Positions 43,094 through 52,107 of a stretch of DNA of 64,000 nt are shown piece by piece (the stretch's first letter is position 1; each line of letters opens with the position of its first letter). Both the position numbers and the translations under genes were made by a program. This DNA comes from Anaerolineaceae bacterium (GTDB lineage: Bacteria > Chloroflexota > Anaerolineae > Aggregatilineales > Phototrophicaceae): contig JACKCG010000002.1 of assembly GCA_020634135.1 (NCBI GenBank), positions 620,001-684,000 of the forward strand. Reading direction: 5' to 3'. Below the pieces are notes generated by a model that was given only the letters and a program-made list of their open reading frames with translations, searched no databases and was not told the DNA's origin.

Positions 43094-44113
43094 ATGAGTT
43101 ATACCGAACAAGTCGTTCTCAGTGTTCAAGACCTGACCATGAGCTACCTGGCCGCACGCGGGCGGGTGCGTGCTGTGAATAAGGTATCGTTTCAACTGCA
43201 TGAAGGTGAAACACTGGCGGTGATTGGTGAAAGCGGCTGTGGCAAGTCGTCACTCAACCTGACACTGATCCGCCAACTGCCGCGCTCGGCGAAGATTGAA
43301 AGTGGGCGCGTCCTGTATACCTATCGTTCCGGCCAGCAAGCGGACATCCTGGCGCTTTCGCAAAAAGAGATGAATCGCTTCCTCTGGTCGGAGATTTCGA
43401 TGGTATTCCAGGGGGCGTTGAACTCGCTCAACCCCGTCATCCGTATTGTGGATATGGTGCAGGACACGGCACGGGCGCACGGTATGAATGCCGCCGATGC
43501 CAGGAAACGCGCCCTCGACCTGTTCGAGAAGGTGCGGCTCGATCCGATGCGCGTCTATCGTGCTTACCCGCACGAACTCAGCGGCGGGATGCGCCAGCGT
43601 GTGCTGCTGGCTTTGAGCCTGCTGCTGCGTCCACAGATTGTCATCATGGATGAGCCGACAACGGCGGTGGATATTCTGACGCAGCGTTCGATTCTGGAGG
43701 TGCTGAAGGAACTGCGCGCTGAACTGAATTTCAGCATTATGTTCGTCAGCCACGACCTGGCGGTGGCGGCGGAAATCGCGGATACCATCGTGACCATGTA
43801 CGCTGGCGAATTTGTGGAAAACGGCCCGGTGAATGAGGTGTTCTACCACCCGCGCCATGCCTACACCCTCAGCTTGCTGGATGCCGCCCCCCGTTTGAGT
43901 ACCGGTGCGGAAGAACTCCATAGTATCCCTGGTGTGCCGCCCGACTTGATCGAGCCGCCGCCGGGCTGCAAATTCCATGAACGCTGCAAACTGGCGACGG
44001 ACATCTGCAACCATACGCCGCCGGTATACGAGGTTTTTGACGGTAATCATGGGGTGGCCTGCCATCATCATGTCAAGGTGCGGGAACAGCGGGAAAGGGT
44101 GATTTCATCGTGA
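43094..44113 (+). CDS. Peptide ABC transporter ATP-binding protein (DppD type)
   Basis: The 339-residue ATPase has Walker A GESGCGKSSLNL, the signature LSGGMRQRVLLAL, Walker B IVIMDEPTTAVD, switch FVSHDLAVAAEIA, and a C-terminal oligopeptide-type domain with a Cys cluster (CKFHERCKLATDIC) that in this family can hold an iron-sulfur cluster. It overlaps the next gene by 4 nt (GTGA) and is 15 nt after the DppC-type gene. Confidence 0.95.
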   Translation: MSYTEQVVLSVQDLTMSYLAARGRVRAVNKVSFQLHEGETLAVIGESGCGKSSLNLTLIRQLPRSAKIESGRVLYTYRSGQQADILALSQKEMNRFLWSEISMVFQGALNSLNPVIRIVDMVQDTARAHGMNAADARKRALDLFEKVRLDPMRVYRAYPHELSGGMRQRVLLALSLLLRPQIVIMDEPTTAVDILTQRSILEVLKELRAELNFSIMFVSHDLAVAAEIADTIVTMYAGEFVENGPVNEVFYHPRHAYTLSLLDAAPRLSTGAEELHSIPGVPPDLIEPPPGCKFHERCKLATDICNHTPPVYEVFDGNHGVACHHHVKVREQRERVISS

Positions 44114-45120
44114 GCCAGGTGCCACTCGTTCAACTGAATCAGGTTTATCGTTCGTTTGAAAAAGATCGCCAGGAAATCCCGGTTTTACAGGACATTAACC
44201 TGTCTATCTTCCCTAAAGATATTTTGTGCCTGGTAGGAGAAAGTGGCTGCGGCAAAACGACTACCGGCAAAATCGTTGCCGGGCTGCTGGATAAGTCGGA
44301 AGGGCAGGTTCTCTATAACGGGCAGGCGATGGGGCACTACAGCGCTAAAGAGCAATCCAGAATACGGCGCTCAATGCAGCTTGTACACCAGGACCCATTT
44401 GCCTCACTCAACCCGACCCATACCATCGGGCAGATTCTGGGGTTCCCCTTGAAGCGGCATAAGATGGTGAATGGGCGCAATGAATTACGCCGCCGTATCT
44501 GGGAACTGTTGACCCTGGTAGACCTTACGCCGCCGGGGGACATCGTGAACAAGTTCCCGCATCAGTTGAGTGGTGGACAGCGCCAGCGCGTCAGTATCGC
44601 CCGCGCCCTCACAGTCAATCCGAAATTGATTGTCGCTGACGAAGCTGTGAGTATGGTGGATGTGAGTATCCGCATTGGCATTCTGAAGATGCTCCACAAT
44701 CTGCGCGACATCTTTGATCTTTCAATTGTATTCATCACGCATGACCTGGCGCTGGCAAAGTATTTCGCCTGGAATGGGCGTATCGCGGTGATGTACCTGG
44801 GACGCATCGTTGAGATTGGCCGCACTCAAGACATTATTATGAACCCGGCGCACCCATATACGCGGGCGCTGCTTTCCGCCGTGCCGGAAGCGGACCCGGA
44901 TATCACGCGCAAAAAACGCCCGATGACGCTTCGTTCGGAGGATATTCCCAGTCTGACGGCAATTCCATCAGGCTGTGCGTTTCATCCGCGTTGTCCATTC
45001 TACCAGCCTGGCGTCTGCGATCTGGATGTGCCGGCGCTGGAGCTGGTGGATGGGTTCCGCCAGGAGATTGCCTGTACACCACTGACCAGAGAAAGACAGC
45101 TTGTTGCCTATGAAGCGTGA
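44110..45120 (+). CDS. Peptide ABC transporter ATP-binding protein (DppF type)
   Basis: The 336-residue second ATPase starts with GTG 44110. It shows Walker A GESGCGKTTTGKI, signature LSGGQRQRVSIARAL, Walker B LIVADEAVSMVD (Glu-Ala in place of the usual Glu-Pro) and FITHDLALAKYF, then the C-terminal Cys cluster CAFHPRCPFYQPGVC. It completes the five-part importer with 38839, 40816, 41892 and 43094. Confidence 0.95.
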   Translation: MSQVPLVQLNQVYRSFEKDRQEIPVLQDINLSIFPKDILCLVGESGCGKTTTGKIVAGLLDKSEGQVLYNGQAMGHYSAKEQSRIRRSMQLVHQDPFASLNPTHTIGQILGFPLKRHKMVNGRNELRRRIWELLTLVDLTPPGDIVNKFPHQLSGGQRQRVSIARALTVNPKLIVADEAVSMVDVSIRIGILKMLHNLRDIFDLSIVFITHDLALAKYFAWNGRIAVMYLGRIVEIGRTQDIIMNPAHPYTRALLSAVPEADPDITRKKRPMTLRSEDIPSLTAIPSGCAFHPRCPFYQPGVCDLDVPALELVDGFRQEIACTPLTRERQLVAYEA

Positions 45121-45300
45121 GGTGTTCCAGGGCTTCTTACAATCGGGCCTTTTTTACCCGCGTACCGGGGTATGTTCTGCGCGGCTCCTACCCGAAGACG
45201 CTGGCAAGTTAGGTATCAACGCCTGTGCCAGTGGCCCGGGTCTTGTTCCGATTATCGGCGCGTCAGCGGCTGGCGTCTGATGAATTAAGGGGGTTGCGTT

Positions 45301-46065
45301 ATGCTCAAGGCCGAATCTTCAAAGCCATATTACGAACAAATCAAAGAGTATATTCTGTACAAAATTCACGCGGGTGAACTGTCACCCCACAGCCGTGTAC
45401 CCTCAGAACGTATCCTCTCGGAGCAGTTTGGTGTCAGCCGCCTGACAGTCTCGAAGGCGATCAAGGAACTGGTTCTGGAAGGCAAGCTGTATACGCAGGT
45501 CGGCAAAGGGACATTTGTCAGCGATGAGCCGATTGACCAGACATTGGATGCGCTCACCAGTTTTTCTGAGGATATGGAGAAACGCGGCCAGCGCCCCAGC
45601 AGCCGGGTAATTGAAGCCGGGATGGTACTTTCGACTGAGCAGATTGCCCGCCGCTTGCAGGTTCCGGTTGGTATTTCTCTGGTGATGCTCAAGCGGGTGC
45701 GGCTGGCGAATGATAAACCATTGGCTTTAGAGGCGGCCTATATCGTCTCGGATTTGTGCGAGGGTATCCTCAATCGCTTCGATTTCTCCCGGCAATCGCT
45801 CTATGATGTGCTGCAAACCCATTATCATCTGCGATTGACTTATGCCGATCAGGAGCTGGAGGCCCGGTTGGCAACACCGGAAGAAGCCGAAATCCTGCAC
45901 CTGAACCCCGGCAGCCCGGTCTTGAGTATGACCCGTGTCACTTATATTGAGACCGGCCAGCCTGTAGAATACGTTGAGTCGGCCTATAACGGCGATCATT
46001 ATAAATTCCGCGCCCGGTTGATGGGCATTGAAAGGCAAAAAAGAGGACATGACGACAAGCATTGA
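45301..46065 (+). CDS. GntR-family regulator with UTRA domain
   Basis: The 254 residues have a winged helix (about 10-75, YYEQIKEYILYKIHAGEL, PSERILSEQFGVSRLTVSKA) and a UTRA ligand-binding domain (about 95-240, LVMLKRVRLANDKPLALEAA, GSPVLSMTRVTYIETGQPVE). UTRA regulators such as NagR/DasR respond to amino-sugar phosphates, which fits the NagZ-NamZ genes right after it. It is the best local candidate to read the 36-bp elements, though GntR sites are usually palindromes rather than 10-bp tandem repeats. Its end overlaps nagZ by 17 nt. Confidence 0.92.
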   Translation: MLKAESSKPYYEQIKEYILYKIHAGELSPHSRVPSERILSEQFGVSRLTVSKAIKELVLEGKLYTQVGKGTFVSDEPIDQTLDALTSFSEDMEKRGQRPSSRVIEAGMVLSTEQIARRLQVPVGISLVMLKRVRLANDKPLALEAAYIVSDLCEGILNRFDFSRQSLYDVLQTHYHLRLTYADQELEARLATPEEAEILHLNPGSPVLSMTRVTYIETGQPVEYVESAYNGDHYKFRARLMGIERQKRGHDDKH

Positions 46066-47587
46066 GGATCGTGTTGGTCAGATGCTGATGGCCGGTTTTA
46101 ACGGCCTGACCGCGCCCGCGTATATTCTGGATTGGCTGCGCGAAGGGCGGTTGGGCGGTATTATTCTGTTCGCCCGCAATGTTGACTCACCTGCGCAGCT
46201 TGCCGAACTCACAACGCAGCTCCATGAAGCGTCCAAGTACCCGCTGCTGATCGGCATTGACCAGGAAGGTGGCACGGTTGCCCGGCTGCGTGACGGCTTC
46301 ACCGAAAGCCCTGGGGCGATGGCGTTGGCGAGCATCCGGGACCACAACGAGGCTGCCACCGAGTCGATTTCCGGTGTGCTGGCTCAGGAAATGCACGCCC
46401 TGGGCATCAACTGGACGTATGCCCCAACGGTGGATATTTCGTATAACGCCGCTAATCCGAGTGTAGGAACACGTTCCTTCGGCAGTAAACCGGAACGGGT
46501 GGCGGCGCTGGCGGCGGCAGCGGTACGTGGTTTCCAGGGGAACGGTGTCGCGGCCTGTGCCAAGCATTTCCCCGGCCTGGGGGATACGGCGTTGGATACC
46601 CATCTGCATCTGCCGCGTCTGAACACCAGCCTGGAAGCGCTGCTGGCGACTGACCTGCTGCCGTACCGTGAGGCTATCGCCAGTGGATTGGCGACCATCA
46701 TGACGACACATACCGTTTTTAATGAACTGGACACAGAGTACCCTGCGACGCTCTCTAAAGAAATCGTAACTCAGTTGATCCGCCGGGAGTTGGGCTTTAA
46801 CGGCGTTGTCAGTACGGATTGTATGGAAATGAAGGCCATTGACGATCATTTCGCCGTGTCGGAGTCCGTCGTGCGGGCGGCGAATGCTGAAATTGACATC
46901 ATCCTGTTTTCGCACACACGCGGCAAGCAGGCGGCTGCTTACGATCATCTGCTGGCGGCGGTTAAACGTGGTGATGTGCCGGAAGCGCTGGTCAACGCGG
47001 CGAATGAGCGTATCGCGGCGCTGAAGGCTCGTTTTCCTGCGGCGGCGGCGGATGTTACCCGGGTTCACACCGAAGCCAACCAGCGGACGATGCACGAAGC
47101 GGCGCGGTCTGCCGTGACACTTGTCCGGTCCCAGGCAGGGGTGCTGCCACTGCGAGCGGACGACTCGCGCCAGGTGCTGGTGGTGGAATTCTCGCCGGCG
47201 GTAGACAGTCTGATTCAGGAATCTGAGGTGCAGACCCCACTGCATAAATTTATGAAGGCCTATTTGCCGCACGCCAGAACCCTGACACTCCCTGCCAGTC
47301 CGGCACCTGAGCAGGTGGCGGTTGTCGCGGAATATAAACCGGATGTGCTGGTGATCGCCACCCGCAACGCCCATCTGAATGCGAAGCAAACCGCTGCGGT
47401 GCGTACACTGGGGCAGACAGATGCCACCGTGATTTTGCTGGCGCTGCGCAACCCGTATGATGCCGCGCTGCTGGAAGGCGGTACAGTGCTGTGTACGCTG
47501 GGCGACAGCCTGCCGTCGCAGCAGGTGGCCGGTGAGGCGCTGGCGGGCCTGTTTACGCCGTCTGGTCGTTTGCCGGTAGAGGTGTGA
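46049..47587 (+). CDS. nagZ: Beta-N-acetylglucosaminidase NagZ-like (GH3)
   Basis: It removes terminal GlcNAc from muropeptides or chitin-like chains. Landmarks are the N-terminal GGIILFARNV, the active-site IGIDQEGGTVARL, the family motif KHFPGLGDTALDTHLHLP (catalytic His in the DTH part) and the nucleophile-bearing VSTDCMEMKAI. The C-terminal 160 residues form a GH3 second domain. ATG 46049 with AGAGGAC upstream is chosen; it overlaps the gntR gene by 17 nt. No signal peptide is present, so it acts in the cytoplasm on imported material. The pairing with namZ below matches the B. subtilis recycling operon. Confidence 0.9.
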   Translation: MTTSIEDRVGQMLMAGFNGLTAPAYILDWLREGRLGGIILFARNVDSPAQLAELTTQLHEASKYPLLIGIDQEGGTVARLRDGFTESPGAMALASIRDHNEAATESISGVLAQEMHALGINWTYAPTVDISYNAANPSVGTRSFGSKPERVAALAAAAVRGFQGNGVAACAKHFPGLGDTALDTHLHLPRLNTSLEALLATDLLPYREAIASGLATIMTTHTVFNELDTEYPATLSKEIVTQLIRRELGFNGVVSTDCMEMKAIDDHFAVSESVVRAANAEIDIILFSHTRGKQAAAYDHLLAAVKRGDVPEALVNAANERIAALKARFPAAAADVTRVHTEANQRTMHEAARSAVTLVRSQAGVLPLRADDSRQVLVVEFSPAVDSLIQESEVQTPLHKFMKAYLPHARTLTLPASPAPEQVAVVAEYKPDVLVIATRNAHLNAKQTAAVRTLGQTDATVILLALRNPYDAALLEGGTVLCTLGDSLPSQQVAGEALAGLFTPSGRLPVEV

Positions 47588-48750
47588 TGGTGATGCGCTT
47601 CGGGATTGATCGCCTGATTGATGACCATTTCGCGCCGCTGCACGGCAAACGAGTCGCACTCTTCAGCAATCTGAGCGCCGTTAACCGTGACCTCGTGACG
47701 ACATATGACGTGTTTCGCATGGCGGACGCGGTGAATCTCGTCGCGCTGTTTGGCCCGGAACACGGGTTTGGTGGGGCTGCCGCCGATGGTATGGCAGTGG
47801 ATACGGCCACCGACCCGCGCACCGGCTTGCCGGTTTACAGTCTGTACGGGGAAACCTTTCGCCCGACAGCGGCCATGCTGGATGGCATAGACCTGCTGGT
47901 GTGCGATCTTCAGGATGTGGGTGTGCGTTACTACACCTTTCTATGGACGCTGACCCATATTATGGAAGCCTGTGGCGAGGTTGGCGTGCCGCTGCTGATA
48001 CTGGATCGTCCCAATCCGCTGGGCGGAACACTGGACGGCGGGGCGCTGGAACCGAAATTAGCGTCGCTCGTCGGGCGTTTCCCGATTCCTATCCAGCATG
48101 GGATGACGATAGGTGAGCTGGCAACTCTCATCAATGGCCGCTGGAATCCCCATCCGGCAGAGATGACGGTTTACGCATGTGATGGCTGGCGGCGCGACCA
48201 GGACTGGTCACGGATTGGCAGGGCGTTCGTGCCGCCTTCCCCCAATATGCCGCATTTTGTAGCGGCGCAGCATTACCCCGGCTCGTGTCTGATCGAAGGT
48301 ACGACGCTTTCCGAGGGGCGGGGGACGCCGCTGCCGTTCGAGGTGGTTGGTGCGCCGTATCTGGATGGCGCGGCGCTGGCCGATGCGCTTAACGGCCTGA
48401 AGCTCCCTGGCGTGCGTTTTCGTCCGCACTTGTTTGAGCCGAGCGCCAGTAAGTGTGTCGGGCAGACCTGTGGCGGCGTGCAGGCACATATCACCGACCC
48501 CGTCATTTACCGTCCGGTACGGGCGTGGCTGGCCGTCATCCATACCATTCGCCATCTGTACCCGGAGGATTTCGCCTGGCTGCCGCAGTATCACCCCGCC
48601 GGCTTGCAGCATTTTGACCGCCTCATCGGAGACCGGCACACGCGCCGCATGATTGACGCGGGCGACCCGGTGGCGGTCATTGTGGACGGTTGGCAGGCGT
48701 TTCAGGCCGAGTTCAAAGCATTGGCGGCACCGCATCTGTTATACGGGTAG
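47587..48750 (+). CDS. namZ: Exo-beta-N-acetylmuramidase NamZ (DUF1343, GH171)
   Basis: The 387 residues match DUF1343: LHGKRVALFSNLSAVNRDLV, LFGPEHGFGGAAADG, PVYSLYGETFRPTAAMLDG, CDLQDVGVRYYTFLWTL and LDRPNPLGG. The B. subtilis member, NamZ, removes MurNAc from the non-reducing end of peptidoglycan chains and acts with NagZ and AmiE. There is no signal peptide here. The start overlaps the nagZ stop (TGATG); ATG 47593 is an alternative. NagZ and NamZ side by side behind a peptide importer are the basis for calling this locus peptidoglycan salvage. Confidence 0.9.
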   Translation: MVMRFGIDRLIDDHFAPLHGKRVALFSNLSAVNRDLVTTYDVFRMADAVNLVALFGPEHGFGGAAADGMAVDTATDPRTGLPVYSLYGETFRPTAAMLDGIDLLVCDLQDVGVRYYTFLWTLTHIMEACGEVGVPLLILDRPNPLGGTLDGGALEPKLASLVGRFPIPIQHGMTIGELATLINGRWNPHPAEMTVYACDGWRRDQDWSRIGRAFVPPSPNMPHFVAAQHYPGSCLIEGTTLSEGRGTPLPFEVVGAPYLDGAALADALNGLKLPGVRFRPHLFEPSASKCVGQTCGGVQAHITDPVIYRPVRAWLAVIHTIRHLYPEDFAWLPQYHPAGLQHFDRLIGDRHTRRMIDAGDPVAVIVDGWQAFQAEFKALAAPHLLYG

Positions 48751-48945
48751 GCTGCTATGAAACGAGAATGAGAATTACCCTGTCGGCCACTATGAAATTG
48801 CATTCGCAAACTCGATTCATGGTTTGCGCTCAGGGCTGATCGTATACCGTGCCGGAATAGCCTTCACAAACTAATAATTCTACATGGCGCTGATGCGTGA
48901 TACACTAGGTTTGAATATCCGCACACGGTTGTACAGGGGATTTTA

Positions 48946-50280
48946 ATGCTTATAACGCTCGTGACGGTGGTTATCATCACAGCGCTTATGATCGGTGTCA
49001 ACGCGCTCTATGTCGCCGGGGAGTTCGCCACTGTCAGCGCCCGCAAAGCCCGCATCACTCAACTTGCCAATGAAGGCGGCAAACTGGCGAAAATGCTCCT
49101 GCCGGTCTTGGAAGACTCACACAGGCTCGATAGTTACATCGCTGCCAGCCAGGTGGGGATTACGATTTCAAGTGTCGTGCTGGGTATCTACGGTCAGCAG
49201 CAGATCGCGCCACTGATCGCCCCGGCACTATCCGATCTGGTGGGTGAAGCTGCCGCCGCTGGTCTTTCGGCTACCCTGGTGCTGGTTCTGCTCACGACGC
49301 TGCAAGTCGTCCTGGGCGAACTCGTGCCAAAGTCCCTGGCGCTGCGCTATCCCGAACAGGCGGCGCTGTTTACGGCTATCCCCATGCGCTGGTCTGCTGA
49401 TGTCATCCTCAAACCCTTGATTATCCTGCTCAACGGCAGTGGGGTGCTCATCATGAAAGTGCTGGGCATTCACCACGCTGAAGGTCATAAACACGTTCAT
49501 TCGCCCGAAGAGATCAAGTTTCTCATCCGCCAGAGTCACCAGGGCGGCCTGCTGGACGAGGAAGAGCGTCGTCTCTTGGATAGTGCCCTGCGCTTTGGTA
49601 AGTTCCGCGCCGGGGAAATTGTCATCCCGCGTACCCGGATGGTGGCAGCCGATGTTTCAACCCCGGCGGATGACATTTTGCGGATGGCCGCGAAATCCGA
49701 CTATACCCGCATCCCGATCTACGAAGACGACATTGACCATATCACCGGCTTTATCCACCTCAAAGAACTGTTCAAACTCTCTTATAAAGGCGAGACAACC
49801 GATGTTCGCTCGATTATGCGGGAAGTGGCTTTTGTCCCGGAAACCGCTTTCCTGGATGATGTCTGGAATACGCTCAATGAAAAGCAGTCCTACCTGGCGA
49901 TTGTCCTGGATGAGTATGGCGGCACTTTTGGGATGATTACCCGTGAGGATTTACTGGAAGAACTGTTCGGTGAAGTGCAGGACGAATTTGATGAGTCCGA
50001 AACGGCGCCATTACGCAAAGTCGGGGAACATACTTACCGTGTGCGGGGGGAGGTCTCGGTAGCTTACCTGAATGATCGTTTCGGACTTTCTATCGAATCG
50101 GAAGATGCCTACAGTATCGGCGGGTTCTTCCTCAAGCAGCGGGGAGAAATACCGCGTACCGGCGACGAAATCGTGCTGGATGATGTGCGTCTTCAGGCGA
50201 AGGTCGTCACCGAGCGGGCGGTGCAGGAAATTCTTATGACGATTGTGCCACCACACCCGAAAGACGAGGCGCAATCGTGA
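48946..50280 (+). CDS. CNNM/CorC-type membrane protein, first of a pair
   Basis: The 444-residue protein has an N-terminal DUF21 domain with three to four membrane segments (TLVTVVIITALMIGVNALYV, GITISSVVLGIY, VLVLLTTLQVVLGELVPKSL), two CBS domains (about 200-330, VIPRTRMVAADVSTPADD, AIVLDEYGGTFGMITREDLL) and a C-terminal CorC/HlyC domain (YRVRGEVSVAYLND). This family moves magnesium or sodium out of the cell and includes YhdP and CorC. It overlaps the next, homologous gene by 4 nt (GTGA). Confidence 0.9.
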   Translation: MLITLVTVVIITALMIGVNALYVAGEFATVSARKARITQLANEGGKLAKMLLPVLEDSHRLDSYIAASQVGITISSVVLGIYGQQQIAPLIAPALSDLVGEAAAAGLSATLVLVLLTTLQVVLGELVPKSLALRYPEQAALFTAIPMRWSADVILKPLIILLNGSGVLIMKVLGIHHAEGHKHVHSPEEIKFLIRQSHQGGLLDEEERRLLDSALRFGKFRAGEIVIPRTRMVAADVSTPADDILRMAAKSDYTRIPIYEDDIDHITGFIHLKELFKLSYKGETTDVRSIMREVAFVPETAFLDDVWNTLNEKQSYLAIVLDEYGGTFGMITREDLLEELFGEVQDEFDESETAPLRKVGEHTYRVRGEVSVAYLNDRFGLSIESEDAYSIGGFFLKQRGEIPRTGDEIVLDDVRLQAKVVTERAVQEILMTIVPPHPKDEAQS

Positions 50281-51614
50281 ATATTCTGATTGAATTTCTG
50301 ATCATTTTCCTGCTGATCTTGCTCAACGGGATGTTCGTTGCGGCGGAATTTTCGATCATCGGCGTGCGCCCGACACGCATCACGCAGCTTGCTGAGGAAG
50401 GTCACGCCACCGCCAAACGGGTGCAGTATATTCTGCGTGACCCTGCGCAGATTGACCGGTACATCGCCTCAGCCCAGCTCGGTATTACCCTGGCGAGCCT
50501 GGGCTTGGGTATGTATGGTGAACCAGTGATCGCGCACCTGATTGAGCCGCCATTACACGATTGGTTCGGTCTTAGCACCGAACTCGTCCACACGATTTCG
50601 TTTTTTACCGCGCTCGGTCTCATCACCTACCTGCATGTTGTCATCGGGGAAATGGTGCCGAAGTCGCTGGCGCTGCAAAGCGCGGAGCGTGTCGTCTTTG
50701 CCTTAGCCACACCGATGTTCCTCATGCAGCGGCTTTTTTCGTGGGCAATCACAATCCTCAACCAAGTAGGGTTACTCGTGTTGTGGCTTCTGCGCGTCCC
50801 GCCGCCGGTAGAAGGCAACCGCCTGCATACGCCTGATGAACTCGAACTCATCATTTCGGATAGCGTCGTTGGCGGCTTGATTGAGGCCGATGAGGAAGAA
50901 CTGCTGCGCAATATCTTCAGCTTTGCCGATCTGCAAGTGGGGCAGATGATGACCCCACGTCCCAGGATTGATGCCGTGCCTATCGGGATTGGCAAGGCGG
51001 ATCTGCTGGAAAAGATGTTTACATCCAGCCACAGTCGCTTCCCGGTTTATGAAAACGATCTCGATCATATCCTTGGGATCGTCCATCTCAAGGATATGGT
51101 ACACCACCACGTAGATAATGCGCCCTACGATTTGCACGACCTGCTGCATGATGTCCCGTTTGTGCCGGATACCCTGCCCGCCGAGAACCTGCTGACGATG
51201 CTCAAGCAGCAGCATATCCACATGGCGATTGTAATTGATGAGTACGGCGGGACAGCCGGAATCGTCACACTGGAAGACCTGCTGGAAGAAGTGGTGGGCG
51301 AAGTGCGCGACGAATTCGACGTGAACGAACGTGACAGCATCACCGTAATTGAACCGGGCTACCTGATGGCGCTTGGCACTGTCCGTCTGGATGAACTCGA
51401 ACCATATGTGGACTTGGGGGATGACGAGCGCGCCGAAGAAGTGGATACAATTGGCGGCCTGATGGTTGCCAACCTGCCGCTGCCGCCGCAAGAGGGTGGT
51501 GAGGTCATTATCAACCATATCACCTTCCGTGCCGAGGCGGTGGACGGCCTGCGCGTTGAGCGCGTCTCGGTGCGCTACGAACCCGGTAGCAACCCCGAAC
51601 CGCCTGAACATTGA
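50277..51614 (+). CDS. CNNM/CorC-type membrane protein, second of a pair
   Basis: The 445 residues follow the same plan as the gene before it: DUF21 (NILIEFLIIFLLILLNGMFV and IGEMVPKSLALQSAERVV), CBS pair (MMTPRPRIDAVPIGIGKAD, IVIDEYGGTAGIVTLEDLL) and C-terminal CorC domain (VDTIGGLMVANLPLPPQEGG). GTG 50277 is the start. The tandem pair may form a heterodimer, since the CBS domains of this family dimerise. Sequence identity between the two is moderate, so the duplication is old. Confidence 0.9.
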   Translation: MNILIEFLIIFLLILLNGMFVAAEFSIIGVRPTRITQLAEEGHATAKRVQYILRDPAQIDRYIASAQLGITLASLGLGMYGEPVIAHLIEPPLHDWFGLSTELVHTISFFTALGLITYLHVVIGEMVPKSLALQSAERVVFALATPMFLMQRLFSWAITILNQVGLLVLWLLRVPPPVEGNRLHTPDELELIISDSVVGGLIEADEEELLRNIFSFADLQVGQMMTPRPRIDAVPIGIGKADLLEKMFTSSHSRFPVYENDLDHILGIVHLKDMVHHHVDNAPYDLHDLLHDVPFVPDTLPAENLLTMLKQQHIHMAIVIDEYGGTAGIVTLEDLLEEVVGEVRDEFDVNERDSITVIEPGYLMALGTVRLDELEPYVDLGDDERAEEVDTIGGLMVANLPLPPQEGGEVIINHITFRAEAVDGLRVERVSVRYEPGSNPEPPEH

Positions 51615-51658
51615 CGGATAAAAGAGTATCGTGTTTCGCAGTGCAGTAGTGGCGATTG

Positions 51659-52107
51659 CTATTCAGAAAAAAGCGAATCTTCCTGCCAGCGCGCCGGATT
51701 ATTGGTGATGTATTCCCGCAGGCGATTGAGATTAGCTTCATTGCGGATGATATGGTCATGGTAGTTGCGCTGCCACAAACGCTCAGGTGAATCGGGCATT
51801 TGCGCGACTCTTTTGGTGACGATGGATTTATACTGGCCGACAATTGCGCCCAATGACTGAGATCGTAAGTAGGGGCGATCCGCCGGATCGCCCCTACCAT
51901 CACCCATCAATATGATGATCGCATGGACGTGATTGGGCATGACCACAAAGGCATCCACCAACACATTTGAACGTACAATCTCTGTCCGTTCTAATTCCTC
52001 CACCGCGATTTTACCCCAGGCATTGAGAAGCATCGCGCCATCTGCGATCCGACCAAATCGGTGTAGTCGCCCCTGCGTGCAAATGGTCGTTCTGTACAGA
52101 TGCGGTG
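51659..52107 (-). pseudogene. Truncated REP-associated tyrosine transposase (IS200-like)
   Basis: An ATG frame of 124 residues begins at 52033. The same frame continues upstream and reads TTICTQGRLHRFGRIADGAM, the family's N-terminal strand, until it meets the malQ stop at 52108-52110. The His-hydrophobic-His motif (MPNHVHAI) and the catalytic Tyr in NLNRLREYITNNPARW are intact, but the first 25 or so residues of a normal RAYT, and any start codon for them, are missing. I read it as a 5'-truncated, probably inactive copy. It contains the palindrome at 51869-51897 in its coding sequence. Confidence 0.8.
51869..51897. repeat. 29-bp REP-like palindrome, copy 1
   Basis: GTAGGGGCGATCCG, one base, CGGATCGCCCCTAC: 14-bp perfect arms. 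It lies within the transposase coding sequence and encodes its GDGRGDPADRPYLRS stretch. The copy at 59325 has the same outer bases and length. Confidence 0.85.

Noticed and set aside
46187..47659. 490-residue minus-strand open frame opposite nagZ
   Set aside because: It is antisense to a clear GH3 gene, and its Arg/His/Gln-rich composition with no domain pattern marks a shadow frame.
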